In this document: piece after piece, positions 48,001-61,130 of the stretch
Layout: each line of letters starts with the position of its first letter
Numbering within the stretch: the first letter of the stretch is position 1
Assembly (NCBI GenBank): GCA_036245805.1
Contig: BTRK01000004.1
Span: 26,364,619-26,428,618, forward strand
DNA length: 64,000 nucleotides
DNA from: Pristionchus mayeri
Lineage: Eukaryota; Nematoda; Chromadorea; Rhabditida; Neodiplogasteridae
Direction of reading: 5' to 3'
Program-made: the position numbers and the translations under genes
Notes under the pieces: model-generated
What the model saw: the letters and a program-made list of their open reading frames with translations, nothing else
Database searches by the model: none
What the model was told of the DNA's origin: nothing

Positions 48001-51000
48001 AAATGCAATTTGGTTTTCCCATGTTCCTAGTGAATAACAATCAGTGATGGGCCTTTATAATAAACAACTCCCCATTCCCTTTCCATCAGTCAAACTCTAG
48101 TAGATCAACGATTGTTCCTGGATGTTCCTGGTGCCACACACTTCCGACATGTTTTGATTTTACTCTCTCTATTCTACTCCACGATGAAGGATTCGGAGAC
48201 CCTACTGAAGGATGTTTATGACACACATGCCCCCTCTACAACATCTCGAGTAATTGGATCCAGAGCCTCGAAGAAGGCGACTTTTCCCTCAATGAAGGCG
48301 TCGATCTGGGAGACCGCGTTCGTTGCATTTTGAGACTTTGTAGAAAGCTGCTTAAACGAGCCCATTTCAAAGTGCCCGTGAAATGTCTATTACACTTAGA
48401 GTCCACCCTCGCACTGTCAAAGAAGGCTTGAGATATATCGGAATGAGGAAATTAATCGGTCGATTCAAATCCCACGATCTGATCCAAGCCAGCCATGACC
48501 GTCGAGTCGATGATTCCATTACTTTCATCATTCTCCGAGGTGGGGATCGATGCCTGGAACTTAACGGGGAATGAGAAGTGGGTCCTCTACGATAATAACC
48601 ACATTAGAGCCGAGTGTGTTGGGAAATGAGAGATTCCACAGGGTATCCCCAAACTTGACCTGCACCACAAGAAAAATAAGCTATCAATGGTGTGTGGAGT
48701 GGATGGCGTGATCTACTCGGAGCTACTCCCTGAGGGCATGATAATCACCGGGGCCAAGTACGTCATGCAACTACATAATTTGAAGTTCGAAGTCGATCGT
48801 TCAATGCTGAAGGACAAGAAAGTGTATAATCAGCAAAATGACACCCGTCCCCAGGACTCCAATCAAGTCAAGCAGGAACTGGCTGGATATGGACAGATGG
48901 TTCTCCCTTACCCCCCCCCCGTATTCTCCTGACTTGGCCCTTTCAGATTAGTGGCTTTTCGCAGACGTGACCCATGCCGTTCGAGGTAGGGCCTTCAATT
49001 CACGTGGAAGTCTCGAGGTTGAACTCGAGCAATACTTTCATTCGCACCCAGGCGGGTTCTAAAGGAAGGGGATCCATACATTGCAGGTACGTTGGGCACA
49101 TATTGTCAATAATGAGGACGAGTATAATTGAACTCATGATTTTCCTTTGCCCAAGAAATAACGTTTTTAAAAAGTGACAAAGACTTTCCCGCCAACCTAA
49201 TAAATAATTCACGAAAAATGAAGTTGATAGGCGTAATCAGCATGGAATCCCACCCCGAAAACCTCATTTACGTAATTTTAGCACTTTCCGGAATGGCGAA
49301 ATACGCGAAATCCTGTTTTCGACGTGACGCCGTCTGGAGTCAACGAAGGCTCTGAGTGTAAAATGAGTATGACGCCGTTTTCAGCACCATCGAAAACCTC
49401 AAAGCGCAGAATTAAAGAGATTCGATATTTTTGAACTGTCGGTGAAGCGGACAAATCTGCTCGATTCTTACGCAAACGGGCTCATATAGAATTCGGTCGT
49501 GTTGAAAATCGGCTGACTCCGCCCACACAATAGACGAAATTACTTACCGTAGTTTTCGCTACGAGAACCTGTGGCCTTTGCTACGGTATTTTTCATCGTG
49601 TCACAAGCATTATTATTTTTTTGTTGAGAGGCTGATTCACGCGTTCTTTGTCCTTCGTTCTTTGCTAGTTGCGCTTGCACAGTTGCGTTTATATTTACTA
49701 AACGTATTAAACATAAATAGAACGTATATTAGGAAATATTTGTCTTTCATAATAATTGTACATTTGAATTCCCGGGGACAGTGCATCCGGAATCCGGATT
49801 TTATCAGTGCGCAAAAAAATTTTTTTTTGTCAGTGTAAAAAAATTTTTTTTTTACACTGACAAAAACCCGGGTTCCGGCCCGGCGCCCTCCCAATGGAAT
49901 GCGACCCGGAAAAATTGCCCACACTGAAATGCCGTGCCTAGCTGTACGATCAAAATGGACCGAGTTAGAGTATCCCAACGGATTAGATAAAAAAAATCGA
50001 GGCTGAACAAATTTGGCCTTCCTCGGCCCCCTCGTAGTATCCATAAACCAAGTTTCATCGAAATCCATCACTATGACTTTTTCTGGTGGCAGGCGTTCCT
50101 GCATTCTTGCTGAAGACCCGTTGTAAAGACAATTAATCACTAATATATGATTAGCATACCGATTGCTTGAAATCATCGGCCTCCTTGATGTGCCTTTCGA
50201 TTTCTGCAGTGCTACTCGTTAGAATAAACATTCTTCCGACACCATGATAGGTGGGGCGATCCCCCAATTCTTTCAATTGGCTGGCAGCAAGTCGTGAAGA
50301 CTTCTCATTCTGCAATTTACTCATCACTATTTACCCAAAAAAGGCCGTGCCTGCCCGCCAATTCGTCTGTCAATATGCTTATATTTTGTACAAAGCAAGT
50401 AAAAAAATTAAAAAGAATTTAAAAATAAAACACATATTTAATCATATTAATATGATTGCTTTGCTTGTGAAGCAGGGCTGCACACCTTAAAAACCGGAAA
50501 AATGTATGTAGGGAGCGCAGGCGGGTTTCTTCAAAATGCTTCTAAAATAAAAATGCGCATAGAATCCGATGATTTATTCCGATTCGATTTCGACAACAAA
50601 AAATTAAAAATTTTGCGAAATAACTTAATTAAGCGAATTTACAAAATTAACGCCGAGGCTAAGGTACCGTACCCCTCCGAACTCAACCATGACCGAATTA
50701 GCAACTGACTTTTCATCTATATTTTTTCACTATTTATTTTTCTTCGATTTTTTGACATAAGATTATATGAAAATATGTTTCTCGAATTGATCTAAATGTA
50801 GTTTTGGGAAATATACAAAGGAAAATTAGTTTATCTTTGAGATTTAATGGTTAGTTTATCTTTGAGATTTAAAACTCTGGTAGAACAATGGTCGATACAA
50901 GTCGGTTTATTTCAGCTCCAAACGGGCGCGGCTGCCCGAGGTTAGCATTACTAGGCTCTAGAAGGTCTGTAGAATGCATTCCTGAGGAGCGCTAACGTGT

Positions 51001-54000
51001 GCTTCTCAAGAAAAACAAAATATCGATCTCAAAACCAGAAAATCGCGAGTTTTCGGCAAACAAAACGGTTTATTTCAGCTCCGAACGGACGCGGCTACCC
51101 ACGGCTAGCATTACTAGGTTCTAGAAGGTCTGCAGAATTCATGTCTGAGGAGCGCTAACGTGTGCTTCTCAAGAAAATCGAAATATCAATCGCGAAACAG
51201 GGCCGAATGTAAAAAATTTTCAAACAAGCCAATATGTGGAATATCTGCGCCTTCATAGCAACATTCTACAAGGGGAATACTGGAGGACCTCTGTCAAACT
51301 CAGAAAACCAAAAAATACAAGGTTTATTTTAGCGAAAACACTAGAAAATCGAGGGATGATAAGCGTCAACCGAAAACTGATGCGAGTTGTGGTGTGCCCA
51401 CAACTGTCGCTGGGTACTGTCATCTTGAAATGTGAAAGTGACATAGTCTGCTCTCCCTAAATGTATGTAGCTTTTGAGCGAAAGTGACCATAATCAAATG
51501 CATTACGTAGTTTTGTAGAGCCCGGGATGCGGTTCGTTATATACCGTATGTCAGAATTTTCGTTCACGACAAAAATAATTATCGCTTTTTCCGGTCAGAA
51601 AATTACCGGGGAAAAAAGTTTAATAATTCATTACTCGAATCTAGATCCAGTCCTGTTTTTCCAGTAACAGTATTCTTGATTGCTCGAACAAACTGATTTT
51701 ATTTTATATTATTTACTTTACTTATTTTAAAATATTATTAAAAGCATTTATAATGATAGTAGATTCTCGAATATAATCTAATTTGATGAATTAGTTTGTT
51801 TCATGAAAGAAAACCTGCTGTAACATCGTATATGCGATGTGCTTAGATGTCAATCACATTGAATGCTTTGTCGGAAGATTTCCCCCTAAGATCATCATCT
51901 CGCACATAATATTATAATACATATGCATAACACGCCTCTCACGAGAGAATCGCTATTCTAGGGATTGGAGGGAAAATCGGCAAATGGGTCTTACCGGTTT
52001 TGATCATACCAAGGCATGCCTGACTGACCCCACAAAGTCCCAATTTGCATACTTCATTTTGGAGCTCCCTACACCGGGTCTACTGCAGGCTGCTCCCACT
52101 TTGACCGCGATTTTAGCAATTCTAGTGATAGATAGGCGAAAATACTCCTCTGAGTGACCCCCACTCATTTTTCGCGCTCTATCGATCTATGTAAACCATT
52201 TCCCATAATAATCAATTTTAACGGCGCTACATTCAATGCCAATTTTCTCAAAAATGTAGGTAAAGGCGTCAATCAAATTTTCACAATAAATGCAGATCAT
52301 CAAGAGCTTTCGAATAAGTAGTTTACGGAGAAAATACGATTTCTTAAACACCATTTTTGTCATGCTTATCTTATCCTAATCATTCGAACTTTATTTTCAA
52401 CAGAAAAATTCCCTCTCACACTGCTCTCTTCACAGAGCGAGATAAAAAATGATTGATCTATCTCAATGTTCCTGTTGAAAATAAAGTTCAAACGATAAGG
52501 AAAAGATAAGTTTGACAAACATGGTGTTTAAGAAATCTTTTTTTCACAAGCCACTTATTCGAAAGCTAATTCATCAAATTAGATGGGACTTTCCTAGCTC
52601 CGCGCCAGGCACCTCCCCCTTGATCCCGCCCCCAAGGGGGCGGGAGGGGGTGGAACCAGTCTGGCTCCCTCCAAAAATTTGCCGATAGGTTTCCCCCTCG
52701 AACGTGAGTGAGGAGGAACGAGAATAGGTCAGCCCCGCGCGCTCTCTAGTCACGCCGGGAGGGGGAGGGGGGAGGGACGCGCAAGTGGGGAGGGGGGAGA
52801 GGCGGGTCAGAGAGCGCGAAGGGAGGGAAGGGGGAGGAGCCTGGCGCGGAAGTAGGAAAGTGCCAATTAGATTATATTCGAGAACATACTATCATTATAA
52901 ATGCTTTTAACTAGCAACCTTCGGTCGGTACGTTGTACGCGGGGTTGTGTTTTAAGGATAACAATTGGACGCGACTGGTGAGAGCCTGCTTAAAAAGTTG
53001 TAAAAGGCTCGTGAGGCCTCGGGCAATTCGAAAAAGTTGGAATGGGGCGAAGCCTTGTTCGAATCACCCTCGGCCTCACGAGCCTTTCACAACGCTTACG
53101 CTGCGGGGGGTGAGAGCAGGTTAGGATGGCGTGGTGGGTGGTGCACGGAATGCATTTGAGTTTTCTGCGGTTTGATAAAATGCACCATGTTGTGTGCTCT
53201 GCTGAAAGCGCTCGCAGTGGAAATACCAAGGGTGAAGGTCCGAAGTCACACGGACGTGTTTGAGCCGAGTCAGAGCGATTTGAAGAACAAGATAAAAGAT
53301 CAAAAATCAAATATCAAGTGTCAAATTTTGCCAATGGTCAACGTCCGAAGTCGCACGGATACGTTTGAACCGAGTTAGAGCGATTTGAAGAAAAAGATCA
53401 AAGATCAAAGATAAAATTTCGAAAGTGCTCACCAAGGGAATTCATATGGTCGAGGTCTTAGGCACATAGGACGATTTGCAAGCGAATTAGAGCGATTTGA
53501 AGAAAAAGTGTGACAGACAGACAAAGGGACAGATGGACAGACAGACGCTACGATATTTCTTTATGCAGTAACTAGTCCGGCTGCCCTCCGCCTTCGGCGG
53601 GGGCCCCGTCCTAGCGGAGTAGGTTCCGCAATCACTCGTTTCGAAACTTGTTGACGCGCGATCTCTCTCCCTCCAAATTTCGTAATCGTTTCGCAATCCG
53701 AACAGACGTACGGACACGGAGCTTTATATATAGGTATAGATAATATTTTAAAATAAGTAAAATAAATATCAGGTTGTATCAAAAGTTTTGCCCGATTTTC
53801 CAATTTTCGTTTTAAGCATACGCCGTCTTTTATTCTCAAGATCTTTTCATACTGTTTCCTATATTCGTTGAGTGATTGGATACTCTTTCTATCACACATT
53901 AGTATAAACCAAACCATTTGATATCATGGTCGCATTTCAAAGTTAACGTTACTGCTTTTGATATCTGAACCACATATTTTTAGGGTCAGCACTCTACGGA

Positions 54001-57000
54001 CATCCGTGATAATGCAAATATCAAGGTATATTTGGAAAGTGTGATGAGCAAGCATAATAAAGAAATATCTAAATAGAGATTACCACAAAAAGCGTTACAG
54101 AAACTCAGGTCATTTTTGATCTATCGGCAAAAAGGGCTTGGTCGGAATCAGTTCCTCACACCGCATAACCGTAGCCGTAAGTATGTCGATTTCAAATGCA
54201 TTTAAACTTTAAGTACCTTCCGTGTTAAGCTCACATTTATTTTCAAGTGGACATAAAATGATTGTATTAAAAAAATGCAATATTGCATACTCAGATACTA
54301 TATAAGTGTCGAAATTGATGTTTCCATAAATTCCATGTTTCCTGCATACAAGAAAGCTCAGACTTTATATTGTTAACTGAACAAGCAACTCTTACTCTAT
54401 CACTTATTGGCTTGGCCTAGTCAGGGGATAGCTTCCTTTTGAGCAGATCGACTCGAACTATGCACACCGAATTCCTATATTTTGACTGTGATGACCATGA
54501 TTCAAAATTTCAGAAAATATCAATTTTCTAGAAGCGGAAAAGGCTATGCTCCATTATTCCTTTATGATATAAAGCCCCATGGTAGTAGATGTAAAATAAC
54601 TTAAGATGATGCCAGAATGTTTGATTCTTGAATCAAGATCAACACTCCGTTGATCAATGATTATTCGCGAATAATCGATTTCAATGATCTGTAAATTGTG
54701 ATACATTGAAGCAACAACTAGATCCAATATAGTTTTAGAAATTACATCCAACGGGCTTGCCACTCCACTATATGATATTATACAACAATGTTTTCTCTTA
54801 GAATATGAGCGTGACAAACAAATATGTGTGCATCGTGAATATTTCACTTTTGGCGAAATCGGGTTTTCTCGACATCCCTGAACGCGGGATGTGATTCGAA
54901 GTTGTGAATATAATGAACAAGTATTACCCAAATATATGCTATGAAATTAGGTCGTGACGATTCAAGCGAAGCCTTTTAGGAGATTTTAAACTGCATGGTC
55001 GAAATCGGGCAAAACTTTTGTTACAACCTAATAATATAAAATAAAATCAGTTTGTTCGAGCAATCAAGATTACTGTAACTGGAAAACTGGATCTAGATTC
55101 GCACGGCGGACTGAAAACCGACCCGGCTAAAAAATCTTGGCTTGAGATTGTCAAGATTCGACAAGAAAAGACTCCGCCCATATTGCTAAAAATTTGAAGT
55201 TTCCTTTTAAAGACTCCGCCCACCTTCTTGATAAATCAAGTAGCACGTGAACAGTGGTCCGAAAAATCAAAAATTAAATTTTACCGCAACAAAACTCCCG
55301 CTAAAAGCTTTCAAATATCAGGCATTCATGATTTCAAATATCAGGCATTCAAATTATCAATATTCAGGCGACTGATGTGCAGGTGATCCTGATGTTTAAA
55401 ACTCTGTCTCCCTAAGATCGAAGCATAGGGTGGCACAATGACTCAAACTTATCGCTAGGAGTTCAAACTTTGGTAGTAGTCCTTAGGGTCAAAGGAAACT
55501 TTTCCAGAAATTTTGACCTACCATTTGCATATTTTACAAAAACCGCCATTTTTTTATATTAGGTTGAGCATAAAGTTTTGCGCGATTTTGGGCCTCCACT
55601 TTGAGTCCGTGCAGTTTCTTTTGCTAAAATAACCATCTGTTGTCCTGATGTCAATATATAGGGACATGTTCAACCTTTAGAATAGTATATTTTAACTAGA
55701 GCAAATATCCCTACTTTGCGAGAAATCAAGGTTTGCGTAATTTTGGATTTTTCAGAAAAATATTTATTTTCTTTTAAATTGCTGCACTTTGCCGAGAAAT
55801 TTTTAGATAGAAGCTCATAAAGTTTATTCAGAAGCCCGAGGCGTGCACTACATAGTACCAAAAAGAGAGAGCTGTGGAATTCAGTATACGCTTCGTATAG
55901 GTCAATGAGTCACGGGTACTTAGAAAAATCAGAGTTCTCTTGAACGAAGCACCTGTTTCGCGGATTAACGAGACTAACAGCTACCTATGGGCGCTGTTAT
56001 CACAACCTACAGGTTTCTCTATTGCAACGATATTTAAGAGCCCACTTGGCTTTCTCATCTAAAAAAGTGACGATTGCACCTGAATTATTTTTCAATGAAA
56101 ACGTCCAAAACTCTGATATGGAGGGTCTTCAGGCACGACTCACCCTAGAAAAAGTAGTGACTTCCACAATATTCCTAATTAGTGAGTGATAGGGTAAGGG
56201 TTGTTCGTTAATTTCAGCACGAAAGAACCGCCCTTCAAACCACGTGGCTAGCACAAAAAAGGCAAAAGTGTATATTTCGATGTTCTACATTGGACACCTA
56301 AAATCCGAAAAACCCTGTTCATGAATGGAGATCCGCATTCTCTCCCAAATGGAATTTTGACTTGCACTAGAAAGGTAGTTCACTTTCATAAATAATTTAA
56401 ATCCCAAGAACTATCGGTATAGATACAGTACCCCAAAAACTTATCTTGACAATCGTCATGAAAACTCAAATTCTGATTCCGCGCTTATTTCTAATAGACC
56501 CTTTACGGCTGATCAGTTTCAACATTACCAGTACAATACATGACAGTCATGCTTTACAACTGTGGTTAACATAGGGTCATATCTCCGTTCTAAACGAAAT
56601 TATAATCCTTTGAAAAGTCATGTCGTTGGTTAGCCACCTGAAGTTTGCTACATCGCTGTTTTATTTCCCATGGTCGGACAGATCTATGATAGTGTGCGCT
56701 AAAGAGAGTATTAGTGCCTCTATCTAACACTAAAATATCTGAGTTGATCGGGTAACAACGAACGATGGTAGATGTCAGGATGCACTTTAGTCAAAATCGC
56801 GCACAACTTTATGCTCAACCTGATACATGGTGCGGCATAAATATTGCGACACTTTTGAATCTTTACCATCTCCACTCTCCGCTGGTGCCATGTCCTCAAA
56901 TTTTGCAAATATGTCGCTAAATAGGGAACCTCATAAGTCGATGTCGTTCAACCAGAAATCGGTCGACGGGGATCAATTCCTACTCCCTAGGGAAGCCCTC

Positions 57001-60000
57001 GGGTATATTTAGAAGTTCCACATTTTGCTTCCTAAGAACCGGAAATCGACCTGGAATATTTACCATGGGCCGCACGCAAATCGGACAAACTGTGAATCGG
57101 TGAACTTGAGATGGAAAAGAGAAAATCTCCCACATCTCGTCCGCAGCTCATTGGTAAAGGTCCTGATCTCTACTCCACCTGACGCTGGTTCAGTTCCTGC
57201 TTTTGGCTTCACTTTTTTGCACATTTTTGCAAATAGTTTCAATTGTTTTTTCTCACTTCATAATTTCTGAATGAATTTGCTTTTCGTTAATTAACACAGG
57301 AATACGATTGTTTAACAAGTCCAGCTCTAAATTATGTAAATTCCTCTGTTCCCAGTTGCATGGATCCTCGGATCGGATCGGGAACGGGATGAGATGTTCC
57401 CTGCTCGTGTTCGGAGCTAGGCTGCACAGTGTGCCAGAGGTGCTCGAAATCCTTCTGTTACTTTGCTTTTGGCAGAAGCTTCATCGATTTGTTATTTGTT
57501 CTGTGTTGTCGTTATTAATTCTCTGATGTTATGCATGATCATTCTTACCTTATCAAATAGCGTATAAAGGTTGTTAAACTTTACCTAAAAATGAGCAAAA
57601 AATGAAATCAAAAGCAGGAACTGAACCAGCGTCAGGTGGGGTAGAGATCAGGACCTTTACCAATGAGCTAGGGACGAGATGCGAGGGGTGTTAACTATTC
57701 CATCTCAAGTTCACCGTTTCACAGTTTGCCCGATTTGCGTGCGGCCCATGGTAAATATTCGAGGACGATTTCCGGTTCTTAGGAAGCAAAATGTGGAACT
57801 TCTGAATATACCCGAGGGCTTCTCTAGGGAGTAGGAATTCATCCCCGTCGACCGATTTCTGGTTGAACGACATCGACTTATGAGGTTCCCTATTAAGGCA
57901 CCCAAGTAGTTGGTATATAAATATGGGCGAGGTAATTCAAATATTTCAAGAATTTGAGCATCTGGAAAATTCGTTTGAAAAAAATAGGCCCTTTTTCGCC
58001 ATAGGATCCAGTTTAATTCTTTATGTCGTCTTACAAGTAGGAACAATTTGTATTTCCCATATTTTTTTCCCATAAAGCGCATCCATTCATGAGTCTAAAT
58101 ATGTGTTCAATAATTTTCTCAGATGATTAAAAGGTTCAGAAATGTTCGTTAATTTGTCCAATTCGAACGGCGCTTGACAAATATTTTTAGGATTAAGAAA
58201 CAGTATTCGTATTGAAATGTTTGCATTTTTTGAATAGTACTCCATCATTATAGATTTCGAAAATATGTTCTATGCAGTGGAGAATGCAGATTCTGTTTCA
58301 TAAAATATTGAACAATGTCGAAAAGTGCCGATATGAGCGATATTTTGGCGTGCCTATTTCGGTCCTTAATTTAACGTGCCAGTTCGATTTAATGCAAGGA
58401 AATATGATAACTTGGCTCGGTTGAAAAATATGCATAGTTATATAGCGGTATCAACATTCCGAATAAAAAATCTCGAATCATGGCTTTTGAGCATGATCAT
58501 GACTTGCGATCCAGATATCGTACACAATATTAGCCGCTATGTGGATATAGTGTAAGAGATTCTCTTCATACTCATCCCAGTTGGAAGTTCCGTCGCTTTT
58601 GGGATAGCTTTTTATAATGATTTTTTTCTGAAATCATGAACGGCGCAGTGAGCAAAATAAATGATTTGTTTTTGCCTCCATTCTAGGAGGCCAGGCATAC
58701 GTATGAAGCCTATTACTAATATGTTAGATGTAATGCACTGATATAGATTTAGGTGTAAATGTAAATCTTGGCTCTAACTTGTTCGTGAGATACTATTCGA
58801 AATGAGTGTCGCAATATTTATGCCGCACCCTGTATTGACCCTTTGTGTTACATACCAAAAGTTATGTCAGAATCCAAATTTGCGAAGAAATTGATCAACA
58901 TTTGTTCGGGAAACATGCTATTATGTGATGAAAAACAACTGTTTGAAATTTCGATAGTTTAGGAGAACATGATCCAATCATTTCTGATTTCTGAAAACGT
59001 TGCTCAAGATGTAAAATGTTATGAGGAATTCAGAAAAAAATATGCCGAAGACGAGCGAGGTACCCCAAATAGTTTTTCTCGTAAAACTGAGGGTGTTCTG
59101 AAACGTGGGTTCGATTCCGCTCGAGTGCAAACATTTTTGCAGGCATTAATTGAACAAATTTTGCTACGGAAACAACTTTACATCACTTATTATAGATATC
59201 GAAGAGTAGTGGTAGCTAGATTTCGTGTGGAAAATGCATGAAAAAATGTTTGCACTCGAGCGGAATCGAACCCACGTTTCATAACACCCTCTGTTTTTCG
59301 AGGAAAACTCTATTTGGGGAACCTCGCTCGACTTCGGCATATTTTTTTCTGAATTCCCCATAACATTTTACATCTTGAGAAACGTTTTCGGAAAACAGAA
59401 ATGATTGGATCATGTTCTCCTAAACTATCGAAATTTCAAACAGCTGTTTTTCCTCACATAATAGCATGTTTCCCGAACAGATGTTGATCAATTTCTTCGC
59501 AAATTTGGATTCTGACATAACTTTTGATGCTCTTTCGAATGGTATGTAACGCAAAGGGTCAATATCAAAAATGGCGGTTTTTGTAAAATATGCAAATGGT
59601 AGGTCAAAATTTCTGGAAAAGTTTCCTTTGACCCTAAGGACTCTACCACCAAAGTTTGAACTCCTAGCAATAAGTTTAAGTCATTGTGCCACCCTATGCT
59701 TCGATCTTAGGGAGACAGCGTTTTAAACATCAGGATCACCTGCACATCAGTCGCCTGAATATTGATAATTTGAATGCCCCGAGAATCTGACGTTCTAACG
59801 GAGACAGCGTTTTAAATCTAGCTGAGTATAAAATAGCTGCGTGTCAGCTATACTTTTTTAGCCACGATGTCGGGGTGCGGGTCGGTTTTTAGCCCGCCGT
59901 GGATTCGGGTTTAGGGAGCACCACGTAAATTTTAGAATTCTTCTAAATAATACTTTTCTGTTGTCTTTGGGGGTAATCGGAGGTGTGGAATTCCGGAAAT

Positions 60001-61130
60001 ATGTGCAGATTTCTCTAAAAACGCAAATTAAAAGCGTTTAAAGCACTCTTTGTTGACCCGTCTTTCGTGGTGTGCTTGCAGCCGCGACGCCTGAATTTCA
60101 CGCGTGCAGTCCTGCTCGCTGGGTCAACTATTCGATACGGCTATCATTTTTTTCGATTTGGAGCATTTTTCTAGTTTAAAAAGTGGGCATCTAAGTAATC
60201 CAGATATGAAATATCAAAGATCAGTCCCTTCGAATCCATAGATGAATATTAACGTAATAATTTATGCATTTCCTCATAATATAGTTACCGTATACCTTCA
60301 AATATGTACAAATTTTAAACTCGATTTGCCAAGTTTGGACACGTACGATTTTACTAGTTTCTTAAGGCAAAAGTTCCACTGATCTGAGAAATGTAATGAG
60401 AATAAAAACTCGGAGGGGCAGGCCAACAATCATTCGTCAGCTAATTTAAACTAAATTTATCTGATTTCATGAACTGAGTTCAAATTTTGGACACGTACGA
60501 TGTTTTAACAATTTTTAACATTATGCATGTTTTCGAGATTCATTTTTATCCTCCAAAAAACGAAGAGGGGCAGCTGAAAATGCGCAAGCTAACCAGAAAA
60601 GACAAAAATTTAACGCAAATTTAAATGAGCGCCTAGGGCGAGGTTTACCACCAAAAATTTGACCTTTTCCCGGACTTCAAATTAGACTTTCCAGTTTGGT
60701 AGTCCCTAATTCGGGTTAATTCCTTTTGTTGTGAACGAAAATACTAACGCGCGGTTCTATGCGAACCACATTCTGGAGCGCTACAAACTACATAACGCAT
60801 TTAATTATGGTCACTTTCGCTCAAAAGCTGCATAGTTTTCCTTTTTTTTCCCGGTGTGCAGTCCTGTTGAGAAGCGATGAACACCTCCCGAAAGAAAAAC
60901 CAACTAACTCTGAGAGCACTCTGTTTCTTTACTTCTCCTTGAGCAATTCGTTGCTTTGCCTCGGTGACTTTAGTCGCAAGTTCGCGAAATGCCTAGAATA
61001 GTACTGTTTCAAAATACGAAGTGTATTTCTCACGAGAAGGATAATTTGCTGAACGTTCAACAAACAATGAAAATAGCTGGTTGAAAAAAATGTTGGAAAA
61101 TACCTGACGTAGCTCTTCGTCTCCAGCCAT
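45045..61130 (-). CDS. pfd-1: Prefoldin subunit 1
   Basis: Beta-type subunit of the hexameric prefoldin chaperone that delivers nascent actin and tubulin to the CCT chaperonin. Four exons, minus strand: 61130-61104 (MAGDEELRQ), 60992-60909 (AFRELATKVTEAKQRIAQGE), 50309-50160 (containing YHGVGRMFILTSSTAEIERH) and 45149-45045 (AVAVDKQREFLEKSVEESER; stop 45045-45047). All junctions are phase 0 and the product is 121 aa, the normal family length. The N- and C-terminal helices form the coiled coil, and GVGRMFIL is the signature of the beta-hairpin region. Introns are 111 bp, 10.6 kb and 5.0 kb; the two long ones are full of palindromes and mariner-like elements. CTACAG 9 bp before the start is a possible trans-splice acceptor. 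It ends about 310 bp upstream of the UAP gene on the same strand. Confidence 0.93.
45777..45814. repeat. Perfect 11-bp GC-rich hairpin in pfd-1 intron 3
   Basis: GACCGACCGCG pairs with CGCGGTCGGTC across a 16-nt loop. It is the GC-richest spot of an otherwise AT-rich intron. Confidence 0.6.
46785..47150 (+). repeat. Diverged repeat, direct copy at 51930-52290
   Basis: Both copies share ATATCACGCCTCTCAGGAGA-like starts, CATACTTTATTTTGG / CATACTTCATTTTGG and GAGTGACCCCCACTCATTTT, with many substitutions. No ORF is conserved between them. Confidence 0.65.
47203..47428. repeat. Palindromic MITE
   Basis: ACAGGAAGGCCTGCAC...TTTCTGATCGTTTGAAGTCA on the left pairs with TGACTCCAAACGATCAGAAA...GACCTTCCTGT on the right, around a core with its own GGAATG inverted repeat. 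Confidence 0.7.
47520..47945. repeat. Palindromic element beside the mariner
   Basis: CAACTTTTCGAAGACGCAAT and TCTCAAATTTCATCGATTTT on the left pair with complements at about 47815-47935. It ends where the mariner begins, so the mariner may have inserted into or next to it. Confidence 0.75.
47949..49201 (+). mobile_element.  Confidence 0.
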